NCBI RefSeq assembly: GCF_003369915.1 | Contig: NW_022881614.1 | Span: 33,478,342-33,542,341, forward strand | Origin: Drosophila miranda | Taxonomy: Eukaryota > Arthropoda > Insecta > Diptera > Drosophilidae | DNA length: 64,000 bases | Reading direction: 5' to 3' | Part shown: one piece after another, positions 18,973 through 29,768 of the stretch | Numbering within the stretch: the first letter of the stretch is position 1 | How the letters are laid out: the number at the start of each line of letters is the position of its first letter | The notes under the pieces: model-generated | Told to the model about the DNA's origin: nothing | What the model saw: only the letters and a program-made list of their open reading frames with translations | Database searches by the model: none | Program-made: the position numbers and the translations under genes

Positions 18973-21894
18973 TTAATATTTAATGTTATCTTTATGTATA
19001 ATTCTGTTTCTATTGTTGATTATAATTTTATTCGGTCGATTTTCCTTAACTACCTGCTTTTTGTATCGGGATTGAAGTTTATTTCTTTCCCCGAATTTAT
19101 TTTCATAAACTGCTTCTCCTATTTTATATTCTTTTTCTCTTCTATCTTTGTTATGTAGCTTAAGCATTTTGGTCTGAGCTTCCTTAAGTAATATTGGATT
19201 ATTTTTGTGCTCTATTTTGTTATACAATATGTCATATGGCATTTGATTGGTCGTTGAATGTATCGTCAGGTTATATTTCAGTGCCGCCCTTATTATTATT
19301 TCCGAATAATCTGTTAGATTTAGTTCATCCTTGATGCACCGCGCTATTTCTGTTAGTGTGGAAAGTACCCTTTCTACCTGAACATTTGAGGTGCTGTTTC
19401 TGGGATCAGCATAATAAATATTTAAGTTACTTCTTTGTATGAATGATCTAAATTGTGCTGAAGTAAAGCTTGGTTCGTTGTCAGTCATTAATGATGTTGC
19501 TAACGGAAAGTGTTGCAAAATTTCCATTACCTTATTTTCAATGTTTAATTTACTTTGGATTTCCTTGACCACCAAGTATTTGGAATAAGAATCTATGAAT
19601 GTTAGGTTTGGGGCATAGTATATGTCTAAGTGTAATTGATCTCCTTCTTTTGCTGGAATGGGAGCTTCCCCAATTGGAATTTTTACAGGGTGTCTGTGAT
19701 ATTTGTTTTTGTTACAGATCTCACAATTTTGTATATATTCTTTTAATTTTTTATGTAGGTTTGGCCAATAATACAACTTAGTTATTTGTTTGTAATTTTC
19801 GTCTAGTCCTCTATGGGCTCTGCAATGTGTTTCTTCTATAATTATAGCTTTATCTTCTGAATTTACTACATCTTGGAGGAACTTTCTCGTGAAGAGAAAT
19901 TTATTTATGAAGTTTTCCTTTAGCTTATTTTGGATAAGGTATAAATCTTTTAAAGTGCAGTGTATTCCTGTGGTTAAGTTAGGCTGAATAAATTCTTTTA
20001 AAATGATTAGCAGATTGTCAACCGTATCAAATTCAATAATATGTCGGGTATTTTCATAAACTCTTACTAACTCATGAACTGTGAATCTCCCTTGCGATAA
20101 TAGTAGCTGCTGTTTAAATTGGTTTAAAGGCTTGCTAGTCTCTTGAATGATGTTTTTAAAACTACTTTCTGCTGAATGCTGAGTATTTATGTCTGATTCT
20201 GATTCTGTCTGGTCGACATCACTATCTGTCATATGATTTATTTGAATCCGAGATAAAGCGTCCGCTACTACGTTAGTTGAGCTGGGTTTATAAATGATTT
20301 TTGGTGTGAAACTTTCTATGAAGTAATACCAACGTTTCATTTCAACATTTGGATTTTTTTGCGACATTGCAAAGGACAAAGGTTGGTGATCTGTATGTAT
20401 TTCAATTACACTCACTCCGTATAAATAATTTCGCAAATTTTTTAATGCCCATACAATAGCTAATAATTCCTTTTTATTAGTAGCATATAATTGCTCGGTT
20501 TTACTTAAAGTTTTAGAAATAAATGTTATGGGATTCCCATCTTGTGACAAAACTGCACCTATTGCTATGTCCGATGCATCTGTGGTTAATGTGAATTTTT
20601 TATTGTAATCTGGTTGTACTAATTCAATATGTGCTATTAAACTGTCCTTTAAATTATTAAATGCTCCAATTGCTGGTTCATCCAGCTGTATTAATGTTTT
20701 CTTGGATGCCCTTCGTGAAACTTTCCCATTTACTCCACTCAGATATTTTTTTAATGGTTTGGCAGTTGTGGCATAATTTCGGACAAATTTTCTGTAATAC
20801 CCTGTTAGTCCTAAGAAGCGACGTAGCTCTCTGATATTTTTAGGAACTGTATAGTTTTGTATTGTGGAGATTTTGTCTGGATCTGTTTTAATGATATTAT
20901 GGGAAACAATGTATCCCAGAAATTTGGTTTCCAATTGAAAGAATTTAGACTTCTCTAGGGAAATTTTCATATTAGCATTTTGCAAAATCTGTATTATATG
21001 AATAAGATCTTTATAATGTTGTTCTATAGTTTTTGAAAATATTATTATATCGTCCATATAGACGTGACAAGTTTTCCCAACTTGTTCTCTAAGTATATCG
21101 TCCATTGCCCTTTGGAAAATTCTGGGAGCGTTCGTCAATCCCATAGGCATTCTTAGAAATTCATATTTACCGTTATTTATGAGAAAAGATGTTTTTTCAA
21201 TATCTGATTCCCTCATTAAAATCTGATAGAAACCTGACTCTAAATCAATGGCCGAGAAATACTTTGCCTTACCTAAATTGGCAAGGATTACTGAAGGATA
21301 TTGCATAAGGTATATATCCGGTATGGTGTTTTCATTAAGTTTCTTAAAGTCTATTACTAATCTATGTTTAGGAGTTCCGTCCTCATTTACTCCCTTCTTT
21401 GGTACTACTATTACCGGTGAATTATATGGGCTTTGACTAGGTCTGATTATACCTTCATCTAACATTTTACTTATTTCGTTATTAACGAAATCGTTAACCG
21501 AATAAGCGTATGGATACTGTTTGCCATATACCGGTCTATCATGTTCAGTGTTAATCTCTCCTTTTATATCCGTTCTGAACGGTAACTGTAAATCTATATT
21601 GGCATGGTCTTCTTCGATGATAGATACAATTTTCTCTCTGAGATTTTCTAAATTGTCTTCTTTGTAGGTTATTGTGTTATACAATTTCATTTTTTTCAAT
21701 TCAGAATTTGCATAATTTTGTATGTCGGATATTTCTACGACGGCGCGTTCAGGATTTTTGCATCCCAAACTTTTAAATTGTTCATTGTCGGATAATTCAA
21801 CGACGGCGTGTTCAGGATTCTTTAATCCCAAACTATTCAAATTTTTAGTGTCGGATAATTCAACGACGGAGTGCTCAGGATATTTTAATCCCAA
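18973..21894 (-). CDS. Pol of copy A: RT, RNase H, integrase (973 codons, uninterrupted)
   Basis: Begins with ~21-residue repeats (L-G-L-K-x-P-E-H-x-V-V-E-L-S-D, units to ~21,700). RT follows: H-R-L-V-I-D-F-K-K-L-N, D-L-E-S-G-F-Y-Q, and catalytic H-V-Y-M-D-D-I (~21,043-21,066). RNase H has L-T-T-D-A-S-D-I. Integrase has H-C-R-A-H-R-G and C-E-I-C-N-K, then L-H-L-D-I-Y, M-T-D-N-E-P-S-F and Q-V-E-R-V. The RT-to-integrase part has no stop in this copy. The N-terminal end is separated from the protease by a 309-bp foreign segment, so a normal Pol cannot be made. The TAA stop is at 18,973; the env start region lies just beyond. Confidence 0.9.
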   Translation of the reverse strand: MGLKYPEHSVVELSDTKNLNSLGLKNPEHAVVELSDNEQFKSLGCKNPERAVVEISDIQNYANSELKKMKLYNTITYKEDNLENLREKIVSIIEEDHANIDLQLPFRTDIKGEINTEHDRPVYGKQYPYAYSVNDFVNNEISKMLDEGIIRPSQSPYNSPVIVVPKKGVNEDGTPKHRLVIDFKKLNENTIPDIYLMQYPSVILANLGKAKYFSAIDLESGFYQILMRESDIEKTSFLINNGKYEFLRMPMGLTNAPRIFQRAMDDILREQVGKTCHVYMDDIIIFSKTIEQHYKDLIHIIQILQNANMKISLEKSKFFQLETKFLGYIVSHNIIKTDPDKISTIQNYTVPKNIRELRRFLGLTGYYRKFVRNYATTAKPLKKYLSGVNGKVSRRASKKTLIQLDEPAIGAFNNLKDSLIAHIELVQPDYNKKFTLTTDASDIAIGAVLSQDGNPITFISKTLSKTEQLYATNKKELLAIVWALKNLRNYLYGVSVIEIHTDHQPLSFAMSQKNPNVEMKRWYYFIESFTPKIIYKPSSTNVVADALSRIQINHMTDSDVDQTESESDINTQHSAESSFKNIIQETSKPLNQFKQQLLLSQGRFTVHELVRVYENTRHIIEFDTVDNLLIILKEFIQPNLTTGIHCTLKDLYLIQNKLKENFINKFLFTRKFLQDVVNSEDKAIIIEETHCRAHRGLDENYKQITKLYYWPNLHKKLKEYIQNCEICNKNKYHRHPVKIPIGEAPIPAKEGDQLHLDIYYAPNLTFIDSYSKYLVVKEIQSKLNIENKVMEILQHFPLATSLMTDNEPSFTSAQFRSFIQRSNLNIYYADPRNSTSNVQVERVLSTLTEIARCIKDELNLTDYSEIIIRAALKYNLTIHSTTNQMPYDILYNKIEHKNNPILLKEAQTKMLKLHNKDRREKEYKIGEAVYENKFGERNKLQSRYKKQVVKENRPNKIIINNRNRIIHKDNIKY

Positions 21895-22310
21895 ACTATT
21901 AAAACTTTGGATGTCGGATAATTCTCTTCCTCTTATTAAATTATTAATCCTTACACACCTTTCTATTAATTAGTAACTGTAGTGGTATTTGTATTTTGAT
22001 TGCATGCTTAGTTTCTTAGTAAGTTTAGTACTAATTTTCCTCGAATGTTAGTCTAATAGATATCTTTCTTGCATGTTCGCGTTTGGTTCGGCTACGCACC
22101 GCGAGTCATGCGGCAGTGCCCCTCGGTCGGTTGGGCGGGAGGAGGGCTGCGTTTTGCCTGGGATCCGCGCGTAACAGCCTTCTGCTGGTGTCACACGGGC
22201 CAATTGACGGTGCAGTAACTGTATCGCCTCTTGAATTCAACGACGGCGGGTTCAGGATATTTGAATCCCAAACTATTGACGGATAATTCATCGTCGGCGT
22301 GCTCAGGGTT
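21700..22310 (-). repeat. ~63-bp degenerate coding repeat in pol, about five units
   Basis: Four to five copies of a ~21-residue unit (L-G-x-K-x-P-E-x-x-V-V-E-x-S-D) lie between protease and RT. The second unit is split by the foreign segment. The same array recurs in copies B and C, and two units remain in D. Confidence 0.85.
21925..22233. other. Foreign 309-bp segment in pol, copy A
   Basis: Interrupts the repeat region of pol between two copies of AATTC (21,920-21,924 and 22,234-22,238), consistent with a 5-bp target duplication. One half is AT-rich and the other GC-rich (about 22,080-22,200), unlike the surrounding element. No terminal inverted repeats and no long open frame. Recurs at 36,951-37,259, 43,331-43,628 and, truncated, 30,161-30,327. 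Confidence 0.75.
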
Positions 22311-22834
22311 TTTTGATCCCAAGCTATATAAACTTCCTTCTACCTTTACTGAATCACTTTTCATTTCTTTTTCTTCTTCAAAATATTTTTTTATTATATA
22401 TTCCTTCAATGGAAGGATGGTTTTTCCTTCTATAAAGGTTAATTTGTTTAAAGAAAGAACCTCATCATATATTAGTTTCTCTTCATTGTCTTTATAGCTT
22501 AAAGTCCCCTTTCCTGTATCAATAACAGCTCCGATTTTCTTTAATAGGTTAAATCCTATTAGTAAATCTGCCTCCATTCCATCTATTTCGTAAAACACTT
22601 GTTTTGTGTTAAAAATAGTTACATTATGGAAATATTTAATTATCGAAAACACATTTACTGTAGCAGCTTTCTTATAAATTGATAATTCTTTTTTATTTTC
22701 GTAAATTCCCTTTTTTATATAACAGGAAGTTGCTCCCGTATCTATCAAAACTTTTAATTCTTTGTTTATTTTTTTATCTACTCTTTTTAAATAGGGCAGA
22801 CCTACTTCGGGGCTGATCTAAAAAATGGTCCTCT
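22234..22834 (-). pseudogene. Protease region of copy A
   Basis: Retropepsin with the active-site motif I-D-T-G-A-T-S at ~22,745 and L-L-I-G-F-N-L-L near residue 60. The frame runs into the first pol repeats and is then broken by the foreign segment. It would cleave Gag and Pol. The same region is cut into pieces by DINE-1 copies in copy C and removed in copy B. Confidence 0.8.
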
Positions 22835-23378
22835 TCAACGTTCCGACGTTTCATTTGGTTTTCGTTTCTGCGCTGGATTTGCGTTAGATTGATTATTTGG
22901 TACTACGTTTGCTCTAAATTGCTGAGCTTGGTTATAATTGTTATTATTTCTCCGATAATAACCATTAGTATTTTCCCGATAATATCTATTATTATTATTA
23001 TTATTATATCCCCTGTATTGAGTGCTGTTCTGTCGGTTCTGGATTTGTATTGATTCGTCTACATCCATTGGTTCTGTGGCCTGATTTTGTTGTCTATTAC
23101 CCAAGAAATAGGGTTGTCCCCATGACATGTTATTCCTCTGAAAATCCCTTTTTTGGTCGAATGGTGAACTATTAGTCCTTGGTTGAATCTTATTGTATTG
23201 TAATTATTATTCCCTGAATTTCTGGGGCCACTGAATTGGTAGGCAAATTGGGCCCGTATGTTATTTGATTGCAATTCCTGTACCTTTGCCAAGGCATTCG
23301 GTAAATCTGGGGGATTCAATGAGAATAGGATTTCTGCAATACCGCCGTTTAGGCCAGTGACAAAAATGCGTAAGGCAT
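22835..23378 (-). pseudogene. gag of copy A, C-terminal half
   Basis: Begins at the DINE-1 junction (N-A-L-R-I-F) and covers the capsid end and a low-complexity Asn/Arg/Tyr-rich tail with no zinc knuckle, as usual for errantiviruses. A frameshift near 23,180 splits it into two overlapping frames, and the same split recurs in D and C. Relative to D, ~33 bp is missing near 22,838. The N-terminal half is absent; comparable sequence survives only in copy P (4741-4998). Confidence 0.75.
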
Positions 23379-23920
23379 TATACCCGATACTCAAAATGAG
23401 TATTGGGGTATATTAGATTTGTGGTGAAAATGGATGTGTGTAACGTCCAGAAGGAATCGTTTCCGACCCCATAAAGTATATATATTCTTGATCAGCATCA
23501 ATAGCCGAGTCGATTGAGCCCTGTCTGTCTGTCCGTCTGTCCGTCCGTCCGTCTGTCCGTCTGTCCGTCCCTATTAGCGCCTAGTGCTCAAAGACCATAA
23601 GAGCTAGAGCAACGATGTTTTGGATCCAGACTTCTGTGATATGTCACTGCTACAAAAATATTTCAAAACTTCGCCCCGCCCACTTCCGCCCCCACAAAAG
23701 ACGAAAATCTGTGGCATCCACAATTTTAAAGATACGATAAAACCAAAAACGCAGAATCGTAGAGAATGACCATATCTTTTAGACTGCAGAATCTGAATTG
23801 GATCGTATTATTATTATAGCCAGCATCAAGAAAACAATTTCGTTTTTTCTCGCCCTGTCTCTCATTAACACACACGTAGCATAGGTGGGTTTGCTTAGAG
23901 TAAAACATTAGCGCCTAGAT
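23379..23920 (+). mobile_element. DINE-1-type Helitron D5, left part
   Basis: 5' half of a DINE-1 that begins exactly at the gag junction and is interrupted at CCTAGAT by a LINE. It resumes at 28,466. Confidence 0.9.
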
Positions 23921-24000
23921 TGAGAAATTTATTTATTTATTAAATTAACAAATTATCTGTTAATAATGGTGCTTAGTTACTAAAGGCGGAAAAAGATATG

Positions 24001-26836
24001 TTAAAAGTTAGCTAAATTTAAATGATTATAAATATTGCATGCAATTAGTTTAAGAGACAGTTCAGGGGATAGGGTTTGACAGAGGGAGTTATAATTATGG
24101 CATAAAACCCTAAAAGGTTCATGATCAGCATAATTAGACCTACATATGGGTAGATGGATAGGCCTAAAAGTACGGGTAGGTCTAGATGGAACGGCCAAGT
24201 CAATCTGACCCAAGAGAGTTTGGGAGTCAACAGTCCCAAGAAGGAGCTTGTGCACGAACATTACGCCATTGCATATTCTGCGATGGTGCAACGACGGCAG
24301 GTCAATAAGATTTAGCCTAGACCGGTAGGGTGGCAAGATTCTACCCGAGTCCCAGTTAAAGTTCCGAAGGGCAAAAATTAAAAATTGCTTTTGCACGGAT
24401 TCAATAACAGCCTGCTGCTCTTTATACTGCGGGCTCCACACACAAGAACAATACTCCAATATAGGACGTACTAACGAGATGTACAGTTGTTTCGTAACGT
24501 ACGGGTCGTCAAACTCCTTGGACCAACGCTTGATGAACGCTAAAACACCCTTAGCTTTATTTACAGTTGCAGCTATATGGGTGTTGAAACACATCTTATG
24601 ATCAAAAAGGACTCCGAGGTCATTTGAACTCGAAATTCGCTCAAGGACATGATTTCCTAGAACATATGAGACAAAATGAGGAGCGCGACGGTAAAATGTC
24701 ATAAGTTTGCATTTGGAAAGGTTCAGAAAAAGAAGATTAGTTGAACACCACAATAGTAGTTCACTTAGATCAAGTTGAAGGCGTGTGTGTAAATACCAAT
24801 CAGAGTAAGAAAGACAGATTTTGACATCATCAGCATACATTAGTGTAGTAGAGTATGTTATAACTTGAGGAAGGTCGTTCACAAATAAAATAAACAGAAG
24901 CGGGCCCAGATGACTTCCCTGTGGCACACCTGAAGTAACATTAACAGTATTTGACAACACGTTAGAAAACAAAACACGTTGAGTACGGTTAGAGAGATAG
25001 GACAAAATCCAATCTAGAAGATTCGTTGGGAACCCTAATAAAGAGAGCTTTTGAATAAGCAGAGCATGGTTCACAGAATCGAATGCCTTGCTAAAGTCCG
25101 TAAAAACTACATCCGTCTGCAAACCAATTTGAAAACCACGGTGGATTAGGTTAGAAAACTCAAGAAGGTTAGTCGATGTTGAACGATGTCTGAAAAAACC
25201 GTGTTGCGACGGAGATATCAAGCTGCAACAAAGATGTTGCAGTTTCCGGGTGACCAGGAACTCAAGAAGCTTCGGGATGGCGGAAAGCTTTGCGATACCA
25301 CGATAGTTTTCAATGTTTGATCTTGAACCTTTTTTGTGAAGCGGAATGATGTAGGACTCATTCCAAATTACTGGGAGACAAGACTGTTCCAAGGAGAGGT
25401 TGAAGAGAAAGGTCAAGGGTTTGAAAAGGGACTGGGCACAGTGCTTTAAGATGCAACTTGGTACCTTATCTGGACCCGCAGAAAACGATATGTCCATAGA
25501 TGACAAACCTTCCAGAACAACGCTTTCCTCGAAAAAGGGCAGAAAAATGCTGTTAGCTTGAGGTAGCTGGTACGGAAACGGAGTGGATGCCTTGTAAATA
25601 TGAGACGAGTACGTTGTTTGGAAAAAGTTAGCGAATAAATTTGCAATACCAACAGCAGAAGCTTCTCTTTTGTTCTGGTAATGAAGGGACGGAGGAAAAA
25701 CGTTTGACTTGCGCTTAGAGTTAACGAACGAATAGAATTTTTTAGGATCACTACGAAAGTTACTACTACATTGTGAAAGGTAATGATTATAACACTGATT
25801 ATTGACGGCAAGGAACAGAGAGCGAGCGGAGGAGTATAGAGCTAAGGCCGACGTGGAGCCCGACTTCTGGTACTTTTTATAGAGCCGGGATTTATTATTT
25901 TTTAAGTATGACAAATACTTGGAGAACCAGGGAGGCTTGGACGATACAGGTACAGTGATATCTGGAACAAACGTATTAAGGGCGGAGTAAATAGAACTAT
26001 AAAACGAGTTAACAGTTGCGTCTATGTTCGGTAATGAATAAAGAAACGACCAATCAACACGCGAGAGATGTAGATCTAAATCAATAAAGTTTGTTTTGCG
26101 AAAACACTTTATGTGACAAGGAGCCATGGAACTGTCAGCACCTCCAGATTGTGTACACTCCAGTGATATCAACAAAGTTGGATGGTAAGGATCTTCAGGG
26201 AGGGATATTGGGCTTGCTCTAGATACCGTAGCAAGAGAACCATCATTAACAAAAACGAGGTCAAGAAGTCTGTCCCTAATGTTTTTAACGGCATTAATTT
26301 GGACAAGGGAATTATCCGTTAGCCCATTGATAAAGTCATTATGGCAATTGGGAAACAACAGGTTAGCGTCATTACAAGGCAGCCAAGAAAGAAATGGGAG
26401 GTTAAAGTCCCCCATGACAATAATTCGATCATTGCACCCTAATGCAGAAACAACATTATTAATTGCTGAGAGGTGGTGTAAGTAAAGCTCAGCATCAGAC
26501 CTGGGAGGAATGTAAGAGCAGGTTAAATAGAAAAATGCGGAGCCAACACGAACTTTGACTGCAACAAATTCAATTCCATGAATGTTATTGAATGGGAATA
26601 ACTCAGATGAGAAAACAGATTTAACTGCAATCAGAACCCCACCGCCCATCTGGGCGGTCCATTCTATAAATAGTGTAACTATCAATGAAAATTTCATGAT
26701 CATTGACAGAGGAGTTAAGCCAGGTTTCGGTAAACGCGATGGCATCGAAATCAAAGGACGCGCTATTAGTATGAATTTGACGCAATTTTCCCAGCAAACT
26801 GCGAACGTTCTGATAGTGCATGGAAAAATAGTACAT
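24001..26836 (-). pseudogene. LINE ORF2: endonuclease and reverse transcriptase (one frameshift)
   Basis: Starts at ATG 26,836, whose A is the last base of the ORF1 stop (TGATG). The first 70 codons include the APE-type endonuclease start (Y-Q-N-V-R-S-L, then F-T-E-T-W-L). A frameshift near 26,640-26,660 moves the rest into another frame, open for ~880 codons to 24,001. It includes M-G-D-F-N-L-P-F, the P-x-H-P site near 26,190, and RT motifs F-T-D-F-S-K-A-F-D-S-V, G-V-P-Q-G-S and M-Y-A-D-D-V (24,823-24,840). Function: nicking of target DNA and target-primed reverse transcription. Only one lesion is seen. Confidence 0.85.
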
Positions 26837-27888
26837 CAGTTTTTTGGAGCATGTTCGGTAATTCTTGGGTTCGAGTTCGAATCTTTGAGAAGGAACTCAT
26901 GCACAATTGTATGCTCAGGCCATATTGACGGTTCTAGAGAACAGGATAGTAAAGAATCAGGGAGAAGAATTTTAAAGGATGATATGTTGCGCTTATGTTT
27001 AAATGTAAATTTAGTCACAACTATATCAACAGGCGAAGTGTTAAGTTTAGCGGCAAGATGTTGTTTAACATCCTCCGTTGTAGCCTCAGGAATGAGACGA
27101 GAAACAAATATTGCTTTCCGAGGGACCACTGCTTTAAGTTGAAGTCCCGAGCGAGATCGAGATGGTGGAGCCACTCCTAAAAGAGATCTCGGTACAAGGG
27201 CAGAGGAATTGGCAGCAATGGCTGTAGCAGGAATTGGAGTAGGAATTGGAGCAGGAATTGGAGCAGGAATTGGCAAGACGTCGTCAGCAACCAGAACACC
27301 CGCACTAGGAGCACTCACCGCGTCAGAAGGGACGGCCACAGAAACTGCAGGGATGGGATTGATGCTGCTGGGGAGTTGGGCGCTCGAAGGAAGCACATTG
27401 CTCGGTGTAAAGAACTCCGGAGCCACCGTTGGCGGATTTACAGACAACGGCGTGGCATGCCTACACGGAAATGCTTCCGATGGATGAAGGTGGGAGGCAG
27501 GCGTACCAATCGGATTAGGTTGCAAGAGATTGGTATCATTATGCGGAATTTTCCGTCTAGGCGATTCGCTCAAGAGTTTGAGCCCAAGAAACTGTGATTC
27601 AAGGGCAAGAAATTTCTCGTTGAGAGCCACAAATTGTTTCCGGACATCCATAAACCCAGTTCGAGTCTGTCTCATAAATGTGCGCATTTCGGCCTCAATC
27701 TCCCGACAAGCCAGACATGACCAAGACAGGCCCATGGGTTTCGAGATCAGATCATTCAGCCGGCCAAAATTTCCACCACCGGCACATTTTATGTGAGAAA
27801 AATTGTCGCACAGCCAGCAGCTCAGAAATGAATCACCAATGATAACACCACCGAATTCACATTTCTTTGCACTACAAACGATTGCCAT
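26836..27888 (-). CDS. LINE ORF1: PHD-like finger, coiled coil, RNA-binding-like C-terminus
   Basis: Best start is ATG 27,888 (M-A-I-V-C-S-A-K-K-C); an upstream in-frame ATG exists at 27,984. Residues ~5-60 hold a C4-H-C3-like set (C-S-A-K-K-C, C-W-L-C, H-I-K-C, C-L-A-C) resembling the PHD-type finger of CR1-clade ORF1. A short helical region follows, then a Pro/Ala repeat (P-I-P-A units, ~27,220-27,280) and a C-terminal fold beginning A-I-F-V-S-R-L. ORF1 proteins bind element RNA. The frame is intact. Confidence 0.8.
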   Translation of the reverse strand: MAIVCSAKKCEFGGVIIGDSFLSCWLCDNFSHIKCAGGGNFGRLNDLISKPMGLSWSCLACREIEAEMRTFMRQTRTGFMDVRKQFVALNEKFLALESQFLGLKLLSESPRRKIPHNDTNLLQPNPIGTPASHLHPSEAFPCRHATPLSVNPPTVAPEFFTPSNVLPSSAQLPSSINPIPAVSVAVPSDAVSAPSAGVLVADDVLPIPAPIPAPIPTPIPATAIAANSSALVPRSLLGVAPPSRSRSGLQLKAVVPRKAIFVSRLIPEATTEDVKQHLAAKLNTSPVDIVVTKFTFKHKRNISSFKILLPDSLLSCSLEPSIWPEHTIVHEFLLKDSNSNPRITEHAPKN

Positions 27889-28462
27889 TATTGACAGCAG
27901 TAGAATCACTGTGCACGAATAATAAGAGAACGGAGTGAGATCGCAGGAAAAGTAGGAGAGCAGACAGCAGAGCGAGCCAGACAATCAGCTGCAGCGGCAA
28001 TAATTCAAAGCAGATGATCCAACGAAGTGCAGAAAACGAGCAGTAAACTCACCAAAGCAGAGACACAAAAGAAGAGTCCACAGAGAGGGAGAGTATAGGC
28101 AATCCAGAGAGAGTGAGAGCAACAATGCGAGAAGCCCGCGTATGCTCACGAGAGAGTGTGGGCGATGCAAACGCTGATGCGTGAGAACAGTGCGCACCGA
28201 AAAAGCGATAACGAAAAGCAGACTGGGCAAAAAACAATAAGCCTGCACGAGTCCGATGTGTTACGTTGCAATATTGAATTTATATTAAACACTTGTTACA
28301 AACAAAACACTGGTGGTTAACACAAAGTAGAATCAAATTAAAGAGATGCGATAATAAATCAAAACAAAGACACAACAATGTTGTATGATATTTAGGCAAA
28401 GGGCGGAGAATGCGGGAGCAAGAAAAAAACACAACCGGCTTAAGCAAGAGCTAGAAGCGAAT
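27889..28462 (-). other. LINE 5' untranslated region
   Basis: No conserved coding region. GA/CT-rich stretches near 28,080-28,150 and scattered ATGs. The promoter of such elements is internal and at this end (family knowledge); nothing specific is recognised. Confidence 0.5.
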
Positions 28463-28465
28463 GAT

Positions 28466-28928
28466 CTCAGAGACTATAAAAGCTAGAGCAACCAAATTTG
28501 GTACCCACACTCCTAACATATCGGACCGAGACGAGTTTGTTTCAAAATTTCGCCACAACCCCTTCCGCCACCGCAAAGGACGAAAATCTGGGGATATTCA
28601 CAAATCTCAGAGTCTATTAACGCTAGAGTAACCAAATTTGGTATCTGCACTCCTGTTAGATCTCACTATAAAACGTATATCTCAAAATTTCGCCCCACCC
28701 CCTTCCGCCCACACAAAGGACGAAAATCTGTTGCATCCACAATATTGCAGATTCGAGAAAACTTAAAACGCAGAATCATAGATAACAACCATATCTATCA
28801 GATTGCTGAACGTGTATCAGATCAGATAATTTTTATAGCCAATACGAACAAATCAATTTGCAGTGGCTACGCAGCGCCCGACGTCACGCTCAGACTGATT
28901 TTCTGTCTCTCTCGCACGCACTCTTTGT
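28466..28928 (+). mobile_element. DINE-1-type Helitron D5, right part
   Basis: Second half of the DINE-1 split by the LINE. It lacks its last ~120 bp including the terminal hairpin, and joins the element leader at AGTCACTCCGCG. Confidence 0.85.
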
Positions 28929-29052
28929 AGTCACTCCGCGTTTTTATATTGAAGGATTTATTCCATTAATTAATTGTCCTTCGGGTTTCGGCACGACGCA
29001 ACACTTTTATTATTCGGTGCTTTTTATACAACGTCGCCCCACGTTGGGCGCC
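28929..29052 (-). other. Leader and primer site of copy A
   Basis: Untranslated leader between the 5' LTR and the DINE-1 junction. The primer site GCCCCACGTTGGGCGCCA (29,036-29,053, + strand) equals the last 18 nt of Drosophila tRNA-Lys(CUU) with CCA, from memory, and overlaps the last LTR base. Confidence 0.8.
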
Positions 29053-29512
29053 AATTAAATAACTGCTGTACCGGATTGCGTTTTTAAAAAGTTTTTATTT
29101 AACTTCTAAGTTTACAGATATAGATTTAAGTTGAGGGTCACAAAGGATTCCGGACAAAGGGTTTGCGCGATCTTAGTTTTTAGTTCGACTTTTCGGTGTC
29201 GCTTCTGGATCAAGACTGACTTGAACTTTTTGATCTTTGCATCGTCGATCCCTTTCGGGAATAGTTTTTCTATAAACATCTCAATTGATTTCGCCATCCC
29301 GAGTATTGGATTTCGTCATCCAAAAAGAGAACTGAAAAATGCCCAAAGTGCAGGATCTGCAGAAAGCCGGGTGTGAGATTGTTTATGAGAAGCCGGGTGT
29401 GGGCAAACATTGGTTTTCCATTTAGGCGAGTGTCAAAGATTGGGATTGTGGCGGGAGCCATTGAGATTGTACATCTTAGAAATCAATTAGGCGGAGGCCC
29501 AAGATTGAAATT
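29053..29512 (-). repeat. LTR2 (5' LTR of copy A)
   Basis: 460 bp; primer site on its low side, a 71-bp env tail fragment on its high side, so it was also once a 3' LTR of a neighbouring unit. Confidence 0.9.
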
Positions 29513-29583
29513 GTTTTCGTTTTAGGAAGCCAAAGATTGTTTACAACTCGTATAAGAGCTCAATAGAATTGGGTACGTTAACT
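29513..29583 (-). pseudogene. env tail fragment next to LTR2
   Basis: 71 bp matching the last coding bases of env of copy A (17,442-17,512). It breaks off at GTTAACT, where unrelated sequence starts. The identical break occurs at 50,515. Confidence 0.8.
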
Positions 29584-29768
29584 TGCACGTGTGTGTGTAA
29601 TTCTTGGACTGTGGGTGAACAATCCGCACGATCATTCACGTTTCTAAAGGGCCTGGGCTCCCATAGGGCATCGGAATAACATGGTTATGCCTGCGTTTGA
29701 CAGACCTCTCGCTGCAATTAGCCAGTGTGTGCGAGTGTGTGCCTGCAACATTAGTGGTTTGCCGTTTT
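29584..29768. repeat. 185-bp non-LTR segment, copy 1
   Basis: Near-identical to 50,516-50,700, with GTGTGTGTG tracts and no coding signal. It probably derives from the flank of the original insertion, carried into the array by duplication. Confidence 0.8.

Larger units (their letters stand above)
23921..28462 (-). mobile_element. CR1-like non-LTR retrotransposon (LINE), near full length
   Basis: About 4.54 kb, two ORFs on the minus strand, inserted in DINE-1 D5 with a short shared GAT at both edges. The 3' end carries TAAA-type repeats (seen as ATTTATTTATTTATTAA at 23,928) in place of a long poly(A) tail, as in CR1/jockey-type elements. ORF1 has a PHD-like zinc-binding domain and ORF2 has endonuclease and RT. 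It is the latest insertion in this part of copy A. Confidence 0.85.

Noticed and set aside
27209..27487. Plus-strand Gly-rich ORF opposite LINE ORF1
   Set aside because: It is the antisense of the Pro/Ala repeat in ORF1.
23379..28928. Two separate DINE-1 copies at 23,379 and 28,466
   Set aside because: The ends match one DINE-1 split by the LINE at CCTAGAT/CTCAGAG.
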